This document shows, piece after piece, positions 1 through 7,936 of a DNA stretch of 32,079 nucleotides. The DNA comes from Betaproteobacteria bacterium (GTDB taxonomy: Bacteria > Pseudomonadota > Gammaproteobacteria > Burkholderiales > SG8-39). Positions within the stretch are counted from its first letter, which is position 1. Each line of letters opens with the position of its first letter. Under the pieces are notes generated by a model that worked only from the letters and a program-made list of their open reading frames with translations, was not told where the DNA came from and did not search any database. The DNA lies in the NCBI GenBank assembly GCA_004297625.1, contig SCTY01000007.1, positions 1-32,079 on the forward strand, read 5' to 3'. A program made the translations under genes and the position numbers.

Positions 1-121
1 ACAGCTTCCTTCAGATTCGCAGTCGCCCGCGACACCCTTGCCGTTCGGCTAACACTTCCTCCTGTCAGGCGTGTAATGGACTCTCACCATCAAGTGAGTG
101 CGCCCTGCCGGGCGCACAAAT
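1..121. other. Left-edge non-coding stretch with two small hairpins
   Basis: I recognise no gene here. Two stem-loops sit side by side: a 5-bp stem with arms at 83-87 and 94-98, and an 8-bp stem with arms at 98-105 and 110-117 around a TGCC loop. They run straight into the terminator hairpin at 122-147. The stretch may be the 3' untranslated tail of a gene lying left of the window, or the edge of a small repeat. One plus-strand frame stays open from base 1 to a TAA just before the terminator, but it has no family I know. Confidence 0.35.
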
Positions 122-147
122 AAAAGGGCGCCCTCCGGCGCCCTTTT
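122..147 (-). terminator. Rho-independent-type terminator of the small lipoprotein gene
   Basis: This is a perfect 11-bp stem (122-132 with 137-147) around a 4-nt loop. The stem is GC-rich inside and closes with four A:T pairs, so a short U run follows it in either direction. It lies 18 nt past the stop codon of the minus-strand lipoprotein gene. The symmetry means it could also stop plus-strand transcripts entering from the left. Confidence 0.7.
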
Positions 148-165
148 GCTTTCTTGCGCGTTCGC

Positions 166-390
166 TTAACGCTTGCGCTCTTCGTAGCGCTGGCCGACCT
201 CGTGGCCGATGATGCCGCCGGCCGCAGCGCCGCCGACCGTCCCGATCGTGCTGCCGCCGGTCGCCGCGGAGCCGACCGCGCCGCCGACCGCCGCGCCGCC
301 TACGGTGCCCACCGTTTCGCCGGTGCTGCCGCAACCCGCGACGCCGAGGGCCGAGGCAAGCGCGATCGCAACCAAGTAGAACTTCGTCAT
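166..390 (-). CDS. Small glycine-zipper lipoprotein
   Basis: A 74-residue protein with a lipoprotein signal peptide: a short charged start, a hydrophobic stretch, and a lipobox reading LGVAGC with the acylated cysteine near residue 20. The mature part is almost entirely Gly/Ala/Thr in GxxxG-like repeats ([13 protein letters not shown], then a second copy), ending in a charged tail [11 protein letters not shown]. This is the glycine-zipper pattern of small outer-membrane lipoproteins related to OsmB and the 17-kDa antigen. It is probably anchored in the outer membrane; no enzymatic role is suggested. The ATG has a strong GGAGGA ribosome-binding site a few bases upstream. The gene stands alone, with its own terminator. 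The family-level call is firm; the physiological role is unknown. Confidence 0.8.
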   Translation of the reverse strand: MTKFYLVAIALASALGVAGCGSTGETVGTVGGAAVGGAVGSAATGGSTIGTVGGAAAGGIIGHEVGQRYEERKR

Positions 391-595
391 ATTTCCTCCA
401 GTCGTAAAAAGGGGGGCCGATCACGAACACCTGGAGGGCAGCAATCGGCGTGCCTAATCGATCTGGAGCTTGGCGGCCTGGTATCGACCGAGCTGTCCTG
501 CGAGACGGCAACCCAGGCCGGCAGGAACGAAAAAACGCCGAACAGTGTCCTAAATGACGGTTTCCCCTTGACTGCTCCTCGCCGCGAGTACTGCC

Positions 596-1159
596 ATGGA
601 ACCGAATGTCCCGAAAATAGAGTCGCTGGTGCGCCAGCTGCTGGTCGAGCTGGGCGAGGACCCGAAGCGCGAGGGACTGCTGAAGACCCCGCTGCGGGTG
701 GCCCAGGCGCTGTCCTTCCTCACGCATGGGTACCGCACCGACCCGCAGGAAGTCATCAACCAGGCGCTGTTCACCCAGGTCACCAGCAGCATGGTGATCG
801 TGAAGGACATCGAGCTCTACAGCCTGTGCGAGCACCACATGCTGCCGTTCTTCGGCCGCTGCCATATCGGCTATATCCCGAACGGCAAGGTATTCGGCGT
901 GAGCAAGCTCGCGCGCCTGGTCGACGTCTACGCCCGGCGCCTGCAGCTGCAGGAGCGCCTCACGGAGCAGATTTCGCAGGCGGTGATGGACTCGATCGAC
1001 GCGAGAGGCGTCGGCGTGATGATCGAGGCGCGCCACCTGTGCATGATGATGCGCGGCGTCGAGAAGCAGAACTCGGTCATGCTCACGTCGTCGGTGCTGG
1101 GCGCGTTCCGCGAGCAGCTCGCGACGCGCGAGGAGTTTCTCGCGCTCCTCGGCCGCTAG
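596..1159 (+). CDS. folE: GTP cyclohydrolase I
   Basis: This 187-residue protein makes 7,8-dihydroneopterin triphosphate from GTP, the first step of tetrahydrofolate synthesis. Folate one-carbon carriers also feed the glycine cleavage genes further along. Family signatures are clear: the CEHHMLPF motif (C78, H80, H81) and [12 protein letters not shown] (C149). C78, H81 and C149 correspond to the zinc ligands of the E. coli enzyme, and H80 to its catalytic histidine. The [21 protein letters not shown] stretch (about 103-123) is the conserved GTP-pocket segment. The protein is shorter than E. coli FolE at the N terminus, which is normal for many bacterial forms. No strong ribosome-binding site is visible before the ATG. 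The stop codon abuts a 28-bp palindrome and the next gene converges on it. Confidence 0.95.
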   Translation: MEPNVPKIESLVRQLLVELGEDPKREGLLKTPLRVAQALSFLTHGYRTDPQEVINQALFTQVTSSMVIVKDIELYSLCEHHMLPFFGRCHIGYIPNGKVFGVSKLARLVDVYARRLQLQERLTEQISQAVMDSIDARGVGVMIEARHLCMMMRGVEKQNSVMLTSSVLGAFREQLATREEFLALLGR

Positions 1160-1230
1160 GAATTCGGGGTCAGAGTCTTAATTATTGGCGACGCGTAGCT
1201 CAAATAATTAAGACTCTGACCCCGAATTCC
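1159..1230. repeat. Perfect 28-bp inverted repeat between convergent genes
   Basis: The arms at 1159-1186 and 1203-1230 are exact reverse complements, separated by 16 nt. The left arm begins on the last base of the folE stop codon, and the right arm ends one base before the gloB stop codon, so the palindrome fills the whole intergenic gap. Each arm has a GC-rich outer block (GGGGTCAGAGTC) and an AT-rich inner block (TTAATTATT). From memory, palindromes with GGGGTCAGAGTC are scattered through proteobacterial genomes and resemble REP/RAYT-associated elements. That assignment is inference. It may also act as a bidirectional 3'-end structure. Confidence 0.85.
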
Positions 1231-1231
1231 C

Positions 1232-2023
1232 CTACCACTTGTTGCGCAGCTCGCGCAGCTTGAGGAACACGGTGCGCGGATCGGGCTTCTCCGGCAGATC
1301 GGGAAACGCCTCGCGCAGCTTTGCGATCACCGTCGGGCTCGTCAGGCGGAAGAACGTATTGATTTCGCGCTCCACGTCGAGCGTAGATACATAGGCGCGC
1401 CTCGGATCCTGGCCCTCCAGCTTCTCGAGCATCTGCTGCGCGCGCCGGTTGTCCGGCTCGCGCGAGAGCGTGAAGCGCAGGTTGTTCTCGATGTAATCGT
1501 GGCCAGGGTAAACGAGCGTGCCGCCGGGCAGGCGGGCGAGCTGCTCGGAGAACGTCTTGTAGAGCGCCTCGGGGTGGCCGCCGTTGTGGCAGTTGCCCGC
1601 GCCGGCGTTGAACAGCGTATCGCCGCAGAAAAGCATCGGCTGCTCGGTGCGCGAGCGCAGGCACACGTGGCTCATGGTGTGGCCCGGCGTATCCAGCGCC
1701 TCGAGCTCCACGGTCTTGCCCACCTTCACGACGTCGCCCGCACCGAGACCGCGAGTCATCTCCGGGATCCTGTTTTTCGCATTCCTGTGCGCCAGCACCT
1801 GCGCCTTCGTCCGGCTGAGCATCGCGGCATTGCCGCCGGTATGGTCGCGGTGCTCGTGGGTGTTCAGGATCTGCCTGATCTCCCAGCCCGCCTCCTTTGC
1901 CGCCGCGAGGCACTTCTCATGGTCGAGCGGGTCGATGGCGAGCGCCTCGCCGGTTTCGGCGCAGGCGATGAGGTAGTTGAAGTTCCGGTAGGCGTTGGCG
2001 GTCCAGATCTGTTTGACGATCAT
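1232..2023 (-). CDS. gloB: Hydroxyacylglutathione hydrolase (glyoxalase II)
   Basis: A metallo-beta-lactamase-fold thioesterase of 263 residues that hydrolyses S-lactoylglutathione to lactate and glutathione, the second step of methylglyoxal detoxification. The metal motif THEHRDHTGG gives H56, H58, D60 and H61. Further ligands are H115 (TPGHTMSHVCL), D135 (FCGDTLF) and H175 (VYPGHDY). The C-terminal segment ending in LRELRNKW matches the HAGH C-terminal helical domain, where glutathione binds. Length is close to the usual 250-260. I chose the ATG at 2023 because MIVKQIWTANAYRNFNYL is the normal family start and an ACGGAG ribosome-binding site precedes it; the frame is open 17 codons further upstream. 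The protein should be cytoplasmic. The gene stands alone, convergent with folE. Confidence 0.93.
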   Translation of the reverse strand: MIVKQIWTANAYRNFNYLIACAETGEALAIDPLDHEKCLAAAKEAGWEIRQILNTHEHRDHTGGNAAMLSRTKAQVLAHRNAKNRIPEMTRGLGAGDVVKVGKTVELEALDTPGHTMSHVCLRSRTEQPMLFCGDTLFNAGAGNCHNGGHPEALYKTFSEQLARLPGGTLVYPGHDYIENNLRFTLSREPDNRRAQQMLEKLEGQDPRRAYVSTLDVEREINTFFRLTSPTVIAKLREAFPDLPEKPDPRTVFLKLRELRNKW

Positions 2024-2158
2024 CGTTTGCTCCGTGCGAGGCTTGCATCCTAATGCAAGCAGGCGCGCGCGCACGTGCCTGAAAGGTCCTCCGGTAGATG
2101 ATGATCGACCTTACGGGCCTAGCGGTCGCGAACGCCTGGAATTCAGCGGTCCCAGCTT

Positions 2159-3529
2159 TCAGCACTCGCTAACGTTGACCGCAAGACCACCACGCGCCGT
2201 TTCCTTATACTTTCTTTTCATATCCGCCCCGGTATCGCGCATGGTTTTGATTACTTGATCTAGGGACACCACGTGTTTGCCATCGCCGTTCAGCGCCATC
2301 CGGGCCGCGTTGATCGCCTTCACCGCCGCAATCGCGTTGCGCTCAATGCACGGCACTTGGACCAAGCCCCCTACGGGGTCGCACGTTAGACCAAGATTGT
2401 GTTCCATTCCGATCTCCGCGGCATTCTCGACTTGCGCGCGGCTACCGCCCATGACCTCTGCCAGCGCCGCGGATGCCATTGAGCATGCAGAGCCTATTTC
2501 CCCCTGGCAGCCGACCTCGGCGGCGCTAATGGAAGCGTTCAGCTTGTATAGAACACCTATCGCCGCGGCCGTCAGCAGAAAGCGCACTATACCGTCGTCG
2601 TTCGCCTCGGGCACGAAGCGCGCGTAGTAGTGCATAACGGCAGGAATGATCCCGGCGGCGCCATTGGTCGGCGCGGTGACGACGCGCCCCCCGCTCGCAT
2701 TTTCTTCGTTCACCGCGAGCGCGAACAGATTCACCCAGTCCATCGCGGAAAGATCGTCGCTCGTCCGGCCAGCTGAAAGGCGCCCGAAAAGCTCGGGTGC
2801 TCTCCGCCTCACCCCGAGATTGCCCGGAAGATATCCTTCACGGCGGCATCCATTGCTCACGCATTCCTGCATAACTTGCCAGATGCCGAGGAGACCGTTC
2901 CGGATTTCAGCTTCGGTACGCCATGCCTTCTCGTTCTCGAGCATAAGGTCGCTCACCCGTAGGTCGTGCACTTCGCATAGACGGATCAGTTCTCGCGCCG
3001 TGCTGAACGGGAACGGCTGAGCTATTTCATCGGGGACACGGTTGAGCCGGTCAACCTCGTTCTCTTCGACAATGAAGCCGCCACCGACCGAGTAATAGAC
3101 CTTGCTCCGGACCGCCGCACCGGCCGCGTCGTATGCAGTGATTTTCAGCCCGTTGGGGTGAAACGGCAGAGTTATGCACCGATTGAAAATTAGGTGCTCC
3201 TGCTCGTCAAAACGGATTAGGTGCCGGCCAAGCAGCGTTAACTGCCTCTTGGCTCGTATGGAATCGACGCGACAATCGATCGACGCGGGATCGATCGTTT
3301 CCGGCGCCTCTCCCTCCAGACCCATTAATACGGCCTTGTCCGTGCAGTGCCCTTTTCCAGTAGCAGCCAGGGACCCAAAAAGCTCAACTCGCAACCTGTC
3401 AACTTTCTGCAGGACTGAATCGGATTGCAGGCCCCTGACGAAGCAAAGGCAGGCGAGCATCGGTCCTACCGTATGCGAGCTCGATGGACCAACGCCAATC
3501 TTGAAAAGCTCGAAAACGCTCATCACCAT
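2159..3529 (-). CDS. sdaA: L-serine dehydratase, single-chain iron-sulfur type
   Basis: A 456-residue L-serine ammonia-lyase that converts L-serine to pyruvate and ammonia with a [4Fe-4S] cluster. The N terminus ([20 protein letters not shown]) is the family beta-domain signature. The three cluster cysteines are C341 ([11 protein letters not shown]), C383 (LTCDPVGG) and C394 (VPCIERNA), with the 42- and 11-residue spacing of the Legionella enzyme. The last residue is cysteine (C456), matching the C-terminal cysteine that reaches the fourth iron in that enzyme. It is the last gene of a minus-strand operon, 18 nt after the DadA-like gene, suggesting that the operon's product is L-serine. The start could also be the ATG two codons later. 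Base composition is less GC-rich than the flanking housekeeping genes. Confidence 0.95.
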   Translation of the reverse strand: MVMSVFELFKIGVGPSSSHTVGPMLACLCFVRGLQSDSVLQKVDRLRVELFGSLAATGKGHCTDKAVLMGLEGEAPETIDPASIDCRVDSIRAKRQLTLLGRHLIRFDEQEHLIFNRCITLPFHPNGLKITAYDAAGAAVRSKVYYSVGGGFIVEENEVDRLNRVPDEIAQPFPFSTARELIRLCEVHDLRVSDLMLENEKAWRTEAEIRNGLLGIWQVMQECVSNGCRREGYLPGNLGVRRRAPELFGRLSAGRTSDDLSAMDWVNLFALAVNEENASGGRVVTAPTNGAAGIIPAVMHYYARFVPEANDDGIVRFLLTAAAIGVLYKLNASISAAEVGCQGEIGSACSMASAALAEVMGGSRAQVENAAEIGMEHNLGLTCDPVGGLVQVPCIERNAIAAVKAINAARMALNGDGKHVVSLDQVIKTMRDTGADMKRKYKETARGGLAVNVSEC

Positions 3530-3547
3530 CGCGAAAGGCTTTCCGCG

Positions 3548-4786
3548 TCAGAACCGTTCTGCGGCGAACGGATGGATATCCATGTAGGGGTCCCGATTCT
3601 CCACGAGATCGGCGATGATTCCAGCCGTCGGCGAGGCTGCGGTCAGGCCGACATGACCATGACCGAAAGCGAAGTACGCGTTCGGGACGCGCGGGGATCG
3701 GCCGAGAACGGGCATAGAGTCTGGCAATGAGGGTCGATGCCCCATCCAACGCTCGACTTTTCCATGCTTGAGACCGGGAAGCAGCCTCTTGGCTCCGGGG
3801 AGGAGAAAATCGGCGCGTCGATAGTTCGGAGGCGCTTCCAAGCCGGCGAGTTCCACTGTCCCGGCAATACGCAAGCCGGTCTCCATTGGTGTCATGAAGT
3901 ACTTGCCCTCGCCCGAACAGACCGGAATGCGCGGCAGGACGGAAGGCGATTCGAGCATTACGTGGTAGCCGCGCTCGGTCTCGAGCGGGACATCGCTGTC
4001 CAGCTTCTCCGCGAACTGCTTCGAATACGCTCCGGCTGCAATCACTACCGCCCCGACTTCCACTGAAGGGCCGTCAGTGATGACGCGAGCTACCCGGTCG
4101 TCACGGAAATCGAATCCCTTTGCAGCCGCCGAGACAAACGTGGCTCCGCCGCTGCGAAGACGCTCGGCTAGCGCTCGCGACAACCGGCCTGGATTGGCGA
4201 CGTGCCCCTGCTGCGGCATTAGCACAAGATGCGTGATCGTCGGCGACAGGGCAGGATCAAATTCGCGTATCTCTGGACCTTGCAGCACGGTGATTTCGAC
4301 GTCGCGCGCTACGCGCAGACTGCGCCCCAACGCATCACCGGCAAACCCCGCTTCGCTTTCGTATGAGAAAGCGTAACCATCCTGCCGAATGAGCTCGGGT
4401 ACGCCGGCCCACGCGGCCAACGGACGCCATTTCTCGATACTCCTGTCGAGCAGAGGGCGCAACGCGTCAGCGATCTGATTGACTCGAGCGAGTGACGTAG
4501 ACAGATGTAGCCGCCAAAGCCAAGGCGCGATGCGATGCGCGTAACGCAGCCGAATGGACAACGGACCTGCCGGATCAAGCAGCCATCCGGGCACCTTGCG
4601 CCACGAACCTGGTAACCCAAGCGGCACGCATGAGGCGCGGCTAAGGCATCCCGCATTGCCGAATGAGCAACCCTGGCCCGGCAGCCCGGGGTCGATCAGC
4701 GTCACTGCATGGCCGCGCCTCTGCAGTTCGCTCGCGCAGGCGAGGCCCACGACGCCTGCGCCGATGACGGCGATATTGCCGGGCAT
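3548..4786 (-). CDS. FAD-dependent oxidoreductase, DadA-like (D-amino acid dehydrogenase family)
   Basis: A 412-residue member of the DAO/DadA family. An N-terminal FAD-binding Rossmann motif is visible (IGAGVVGLACASELQRRG, glycines 9, 11 and 14), with a following acidic residue (LID) at the end of strand 2. The segment GCSFGNAGCLS is a variant of the DadA-type SFANAG motif. The C-terminal region MGHRPSLPDSMPVLGRSP followed by GHGHVGLTAAS is the usual FAD/substrate-domain closure. Family members oxidise D-amino acids, N-alkyl amino acids or opines, passing electrons to the respiratory chain. The gene starts 2 nt after the upstream TTT receptor stop and is followed 18 nt later by serine dehydratase. 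An enzyme releasing L-serine from an N-substituted serine would fit; oxidation of D-serine itself would give hydroxypyruvate and would not need SdaA. The substrate is not settled. Confidence 0.85.
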   Translation of the reverse strand: MPGNIAVIGAGVVGLACASELQRRGHAVTLIDPGLPGQGCSFGNAGCLSRASCVPLGLPGSWRKVPGWLLDPAGPLSIRLRYAHRIAPWLWRLHLSTSLARVNQIADALRPLLDRSIEKWRPLAAWAGVPELIRQDGYAFSYESEAGFAGDALGRSLRVARDVEITVLQGPEIREFDPALSPTITHLVLMPQQGHVANPGRLSRALAERLRSGGATFVSAAAKGFDFRDDRVARVITDGPSVEVGAVVIAAGAYSKQFAEKLDSDVPLETERGYHVMLESPSVLPRIPVCSGEGKYFMTPMETGLRIAGTVELAGLEAPPNYRRADFLLPGAKRLLPGLKHGKVERWMGHRPSLPDSMPVLGRSPRVPNAYFAFGHGHVGLTAASPTAGIIADLVENRDPYMDIHPFAAERF

Positions 4787-4788
4787 TT

Positions 4789-5763
4789 TCAGTCCAGCCT
4801 AGTCCCCGACATATCCACGATTTTCTTCCATTTCGCATCCTCTGCGCGAATAAACTGCTCGTACTCCTCCGGGCTGCTGCCCACCACGTCGAACCCGAGT
4901 TCGGTAAACCTCTTCGCGACCTCCGGCATCGCGAGGATGGCCTTGACCTCGGTGTACATCCGCTTAACGATCTCAGCGGACGTACCTCTTGCCGCTGAAA
5001 TGCCGAACCACTGCACGGCCTCGTAGCCGGGAACGCCGGATTCCGACACCGTCGGCAAATCCGTTAGCGTCGTGGAGCGCTTCGGATTCGTCACGGCTAT
5101 CGCGACTACCTTGCCGCTGCGCACGTGGGGCATGAACCCGACCGCCGTGCCGAACGCCAAGCTCACTTGACCGGCGATAAGGTCAGGTACGATCTGTGCG
5201 TCGCCTCGATATGGCACGTGCAGAAGCTCGATCTTCGCCATGGACTTGAAGTACTCGCCGAGAAGATGCGAGATCGAGCCATTTCCGGCTGAAGCGAACG
5301 TGAGCTTGCCGGGATTGGCCTTGGCATACTGGAGGAGATCTTTGATGGTGCGAATAGGCAGCTTCGAGTTCACCACGACGACAATATCCGCAATCCCCAG
5401 CAAGGTCACCGAAGCAAGATCACGGAGCGGGTCATAGCGCAGCTTGGTGTAGATGTGGGGTCCGATGACCATGGTGCTCGCCGTCCCCACGAGGAAGGTG
5501 TAGCCATCGGGGGCCGACTTCGCCACCATTTCAGAACCCAGAGCGCCGCCCGCCCCCGCCCTGTTGTCGACGATCACCGCCTCGCCGATGCGCGAAGTCA
5601 ATTTTTCGCTGATTATCCGTGCCACTGTATCGGTAGATCCTCCCGCGGAGAAAGGGACGATGAGCCTAATCGGCTTTGAGGGCCACGGCTGTGCTTGGGA
5701 AGTGAAAGCGAACAACAATCCAGCCGCGGCCGCGGCGGCGAGGACCAGGAAGCGTCTTCTCAT
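4789..5763 (-). CDS. Tripartite tricarboxylate transporter substrate-binding protein (Bug/TctC family)
   Basis: A 324-residue periplasmic receptor. Residues 1-24 are a signal peptide (arginine-rich start, Ala/Leu core, TSQA cleavage site). The mature part opens with the family signature WPSKPIRLIVPFSAGGSTDTVAR, followed by the ligand-loop motif VVDNRAGAGG-like segment and APDGYT. These receptors bind carboxylates or amino acids through the first Asp/Gly-rich loop. No TctA/TctB membrane partners lie in the window, which is usual for orphan Bug receptors in Burkholderiales. I chose the ATG at 5763 because it starts the signal peptide and has a GGAGG site just upstream; the frame is open much further back but overlaps the preceding gene. 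Its position 2 nt before the DadA-like gene suggests it binds that enzyme's substrate. Confidence 0.92.
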   Translation of the reverse strand: MRRRFLVLAAAAAAGLLFAFTSQAQPWPSKPIRLIVPFSAGGSTDTVARIISEKLTSRIGEAVIVDNRAGAGGALGSEMVAKSAPDGYTFLVGTASTMVIGPHIYTKLRYDPLRDLASVTLLGIADIVVVVNSKLPIRTIKDLLQYAKANPGKLTFASAGNGSISHLLGEYFKSMAKIELLHVPYRGDAQIVPDLIAGQVSLAFGTAVGFMPHVRSGKVVAIAVTNPKRSTTLTDLPTVSESGVPGYEAVQWFGISAARGTSAEIVKRMYTEVKAILAMPEVAKRFTELGFDVVGSSPEEYEQFIRAEDAKWKKIVDMSGTRLD

Positions 5764-5806
5764 TTCGAACCTCCCTTTAAAGGATGGGTTGAAGTTGTCG
5801 AACCTC

Positions 5807-6367
5807 CTACTGCCTGCCCCAGTGAGACACAAATGCATCGAAAGGCGGCAGGGTTCGCGGCGGGGGTCTCTTGTCGGGGGTGCCCAGATAAAGGAAGCCG
5901 ACGATGGCATCTTCCTCCGCGAGCCCAAGCGCCGACTTGACGCCTGGATCATACGCGGCGGCGCCGGTGCGCCACATTCCGCCGAAGCCCAGCTCATGCG
6001 CCGCGACCAGCATGTTGCTGGCCGCCACTCCCGCGGCGATGATCTGCTCGATCGCGGGAACGCCTTGATGCTGCGCGACCTTTGCGACGGCCACGACGAT
6101 TAACGGCGCCCGCAGCGCCTTCGCACACTCTCTCTCGAGGGCCGCAGGAGTGGCGCTCGGCTGTCGACTCTGCAGAGCATCAGCCAATACCTGCCCGAAG
6201 CTCCGGCGATCGTCTCCAGAAATCATGATGAAGCGCCAAGGCCTGAGCCTGCCGTGGTCTGGGGCGCACATCGCCGCCGTCAGCATTGCCTGCAAAGCAG
6301 ATTCCCCGGGTGCTGGCTCCCGAAGAGACAGAGGACTCTGTCTCTGCGAAATGGCGTCCAAACCCAT
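5807..6367 (-). CDS. Nitroreductase family protein (YdjA-like)
   Basis: A 186-residue FMN-dependent nitroreductase-fold protein. The start (MGLDAISQRQSPLSLREPAP) and the APDHGRLRPWRFIMI segment match the small YdjA-type subfamily, where RS/RQSP and the PWRF segment contact FMN. The centre has QIIAAGVAASNMLVAAHELGFGGMWRTG, the usual dimer/FMN helix, and the C terminus has VGFLYLGTP. The length fits YdjA (about 183). The start is ambiguous: the ATG at 6367 has an AGGCGG site at good spacing and the family-like N terminus, while an in-frame ATG at 6442 with a GGAGG only 3 nt away would add 25 Pro/Gly-rich residues. The substrate is unknown; it sits second in the serine-related operon and may reduce a nitro, oxime or unsaturated intermediate. 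Confidence 0.85.
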   Translation of the reverse strand: MGLDAISQRQSPLSLREPAPGESALQAMLTAAMCAPDHGRLRPWRFIMISGDDRRSFGQVLADALQSRQPSATPAALERECAKALRAPLIVVAVAKVAQHQGVPAIEQIIAAGVAASNMLVAAHELGFGGMWRTGAAAYDPGVKSALGLAEEDAIVGFLYLGTPDKRPPPRTLPPFDAFVSHWGRQ

Positions 6368-6479
6368 CGGCGGGCCGCCTAACTCAATCGTGCCCGGGCC
6401 GCAGCGCGGCGCTCGAGGCGGAAAGGCTGGAGAACTGAACATCGACCTCCAAGAACGCCGGCTGCGACGCGGTAATTAG

Positions 6480-6797
6480 TTACTCCAAGGCAGCGAAGGT
6501 CTTGTAATGGATGTGCAGTGCGCCGTCGTGATATCGATGCGTGTAGAAGCTCTTCGCCGAGACTGCCGCACCCTGATATATCGAGGTCTTGTCCATAGCC
6601 TCGCACTGCTCCTCCGAGTCCCAGCCGCTCACGTAGATGACCTCGTGCTCGTGGCACTTCTCAACGCATTCCGCCACGTAGATGAAGTGGCAGCCGGGCA
6701 TCTTCCTGATCGCGGGGGCCAATGTGGTGTTTATGAAGTCGACATAAGCTTTCTTTTTTTCTGGCGGTACGGCACCGTGGACAACCCGAAGAATCAT
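6480..6797 (-). CDS. Small ABM-like (antibiotic biosynthesis monooxygenase fold) protein
   Basis: A 105-residue protein with the ferredoxin-like alpha/beta pattern of the dimeric alpha-beta barrel/ABM superfamily. It opens with MILRVVHGAVPPEKKKAYVDFINTTLAPAIRKMPG, and a second half carries HEVIYVSGWDSEEQCEAM. Members range from cofactor-free monooxygenases to heme-binding or stress proteins, so function cannot be fixed. Histidines and cysteines are frequent (VEKCHEHE, THRYHDGALHIHY), which might allow metal or heme binding; this is inference only. The start has a strong AAGGAGG site. It is the first gene of the minus-strand operon, divergent from the CysB-like regulator, with about 150 nt of shared promoter region. 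Confidence 0.75.
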   Translation of the reverse strand: MILRVVHGAVPPEKKKAYVDFINTTLAPAIRKMPGCHFIYVAECVEKCHEHEVIYVSGWDSEEQCEAMDKTSIYQGAAVSAKSFYTHRYHDGALHIHYKTFAALE

Positions 6798-6905
6798 CAG
6801 CGACCTCCTTTCGGCAACATCAATTGAGATTTAATTTGCGCCGAAGCGCACAGCACTACGAACGCACGCCGATGGTACCTTCATGGCGTTAGGATAAAAG
6901 GAATA

Positions 6906-6927
6906 TTATTCAGCAACGTTATTCAGC
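6906..6927 (+). promoter_or_regulatory. Candidate LysR-type operator: 9-bp direct repeat
   Basis: TTATTCAGC occurs at 6906-6914 and again at 6919-6927, a 13-bp period. It is in the AT-rich stretch just upstream of the ribosome-binding site of the CysB-like regulator and inside the divergent intergenic region that also serves the serine-related operon. CysB-family proteins bind loosely conserved repeats near such promoters, so this is a plausible autoregulatory site. Nothing but position and repetition supports it. Confidence 0.4.
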
Positions 6928-6946
6928 GTTTTTATAAGGAGCGAGG

Positions 6947-7936
6947 GTGAAGCTCCAGCAGTTGAGGTATTTCGTGCAGGTCGTCCGCCACGGCTTCAAC
7001 GTTTCGGACGCCGCGCAAGCTCTCTATGCCTCGCAGCCCGGCTTGAGCCACCATATCCGTCAGCTCGAGCAGCAGTTGAAGTCCCCCGTATTCGTCCGAC
7101 GGGGAAAACGGATAGTAGGGCTGACGAAAACTGGACGCGATGTTCTCGCCGTTGCCGAGCGAATAATCTCGGACACGGAGAACCTGGAGCGAATCGCCGG
7201 TGAATCGCAGAAGGAGGTGAGCGGCGAGCTCGTCGTTTCCACGACCCATACGCAGGCGCGCTACGTGCTGCCGCCGCTTGTCCGCACGTTCATCGTCAAA
7301 TACCCGAAGGTGCGCCTATGCATAAAGCCATGCAGCCCGACGGAAGCCGCGGAGTACGTAAAACGTGGCGAAGCCCACTTGTGCATATCCACCGAGGTAG
7401 TTGCTTCCGTAAAGGAGCTGGCAATGATCCCGGGGGAAAAGTGGATCCGCTGCGTAATAACGCCGCCGAGACATCCGCTGCTGTTGTGCAGGCCTCTCGA
7501 CTTGGCGGATATCGCGGAGTACCCGTTGATCACCTACGACTTTGCGTTCGCGAAAATGTCCAAGATACGGACCGCCTTCGAGAGCAGGGGCCTCACCCCT
7601 TTCGTCACGTTGACATCCGCGGATGCGGGAATCGTCAAGACCTACGTCGCGGCCGGCCTCGGAATCGGCCTAATCGCCTCCATCGCCTTCAATAAGGCCG
7701 AAGACCGGGACCTGCGAATCTTGGATGCCAGCCACCTCTTCGATTCCAGCATGACGACGGTTGGCATCCATCGTGACAGCTACATCACGCGTTACATGTA
7801 CGACTTCATTCAGCTGGTTCTGCCGGGAACCAATCGAAGCACGATCGACGCCCTGCTGATGAGAGCCGCCCCCTTGAGGGCTTCCGCCGAGGCAGGGCGC
7901 GTTCTCATTTCCACACCTCCCGCAAAACGCGGATGA
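6947..7936 (+). CDS. LysR-family regulator of the CysB type
   Basis: A 329-residue transcription factor. The N-terminal winged helix (MKLQQLRYFVQVVRHGFNVSDAAQAL, recognition helix around 28-44) follows CysB/Cbl. The effector-domain signature TTHTQARYVLPP starts at residue 99, placing T100, T102 and Q103 at the same numbers as the anion/acetylserine-binding residues of CysB. A second CysB-like block reads PLITYDFAF and later VKTYVAAGLGIGLIAS. CysB proteins sense O- or N-acetylserine and sulfur status. Keeping this pocket next to serine-degrading genes suggests a serine-like or anionic effector, which is inference. The start is GTG at 6947 with an AAGGAG site 5 nt upstream. It is divergent from the operon it presumably controls. 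Its last 32 bp overlap the end of the convergent M19 gene. Confidence 0.92.
   Translation: MKLQQLRYFVQVVRHGFNVSDAAQALYASQPGLSHHIRQLEQQLKSPVFVRRGKRIVGLTKTGRDVLAVAERIISDTENLERIAGESQKEVSGELVVSTTHTQARYVLPPLVRTFIVKYPKVRLCIKPCSPTEAAEYVKRGEAHLCISTEVVASVKELAMIPGEKWIRCVITPPRHPLLLCRPLDLADIAEYPLITYDFAFAKMSKIRTAFESRGLTPFVTLTSADAGIVKTYVAAGLGIGLIASIAFNKAEDRDLRILDASHLFDSSMTTVGIHRDSYITRYMYDFIQLVLPGTNRSTIDALLMRAAPLRASAEAGRVLISTPPAKRG

Noticed and set aside
567..592. TTGACT upstream of folE as a -35 box
   Set aside because: No -10-like hexamer at proper spacing before the ATG.
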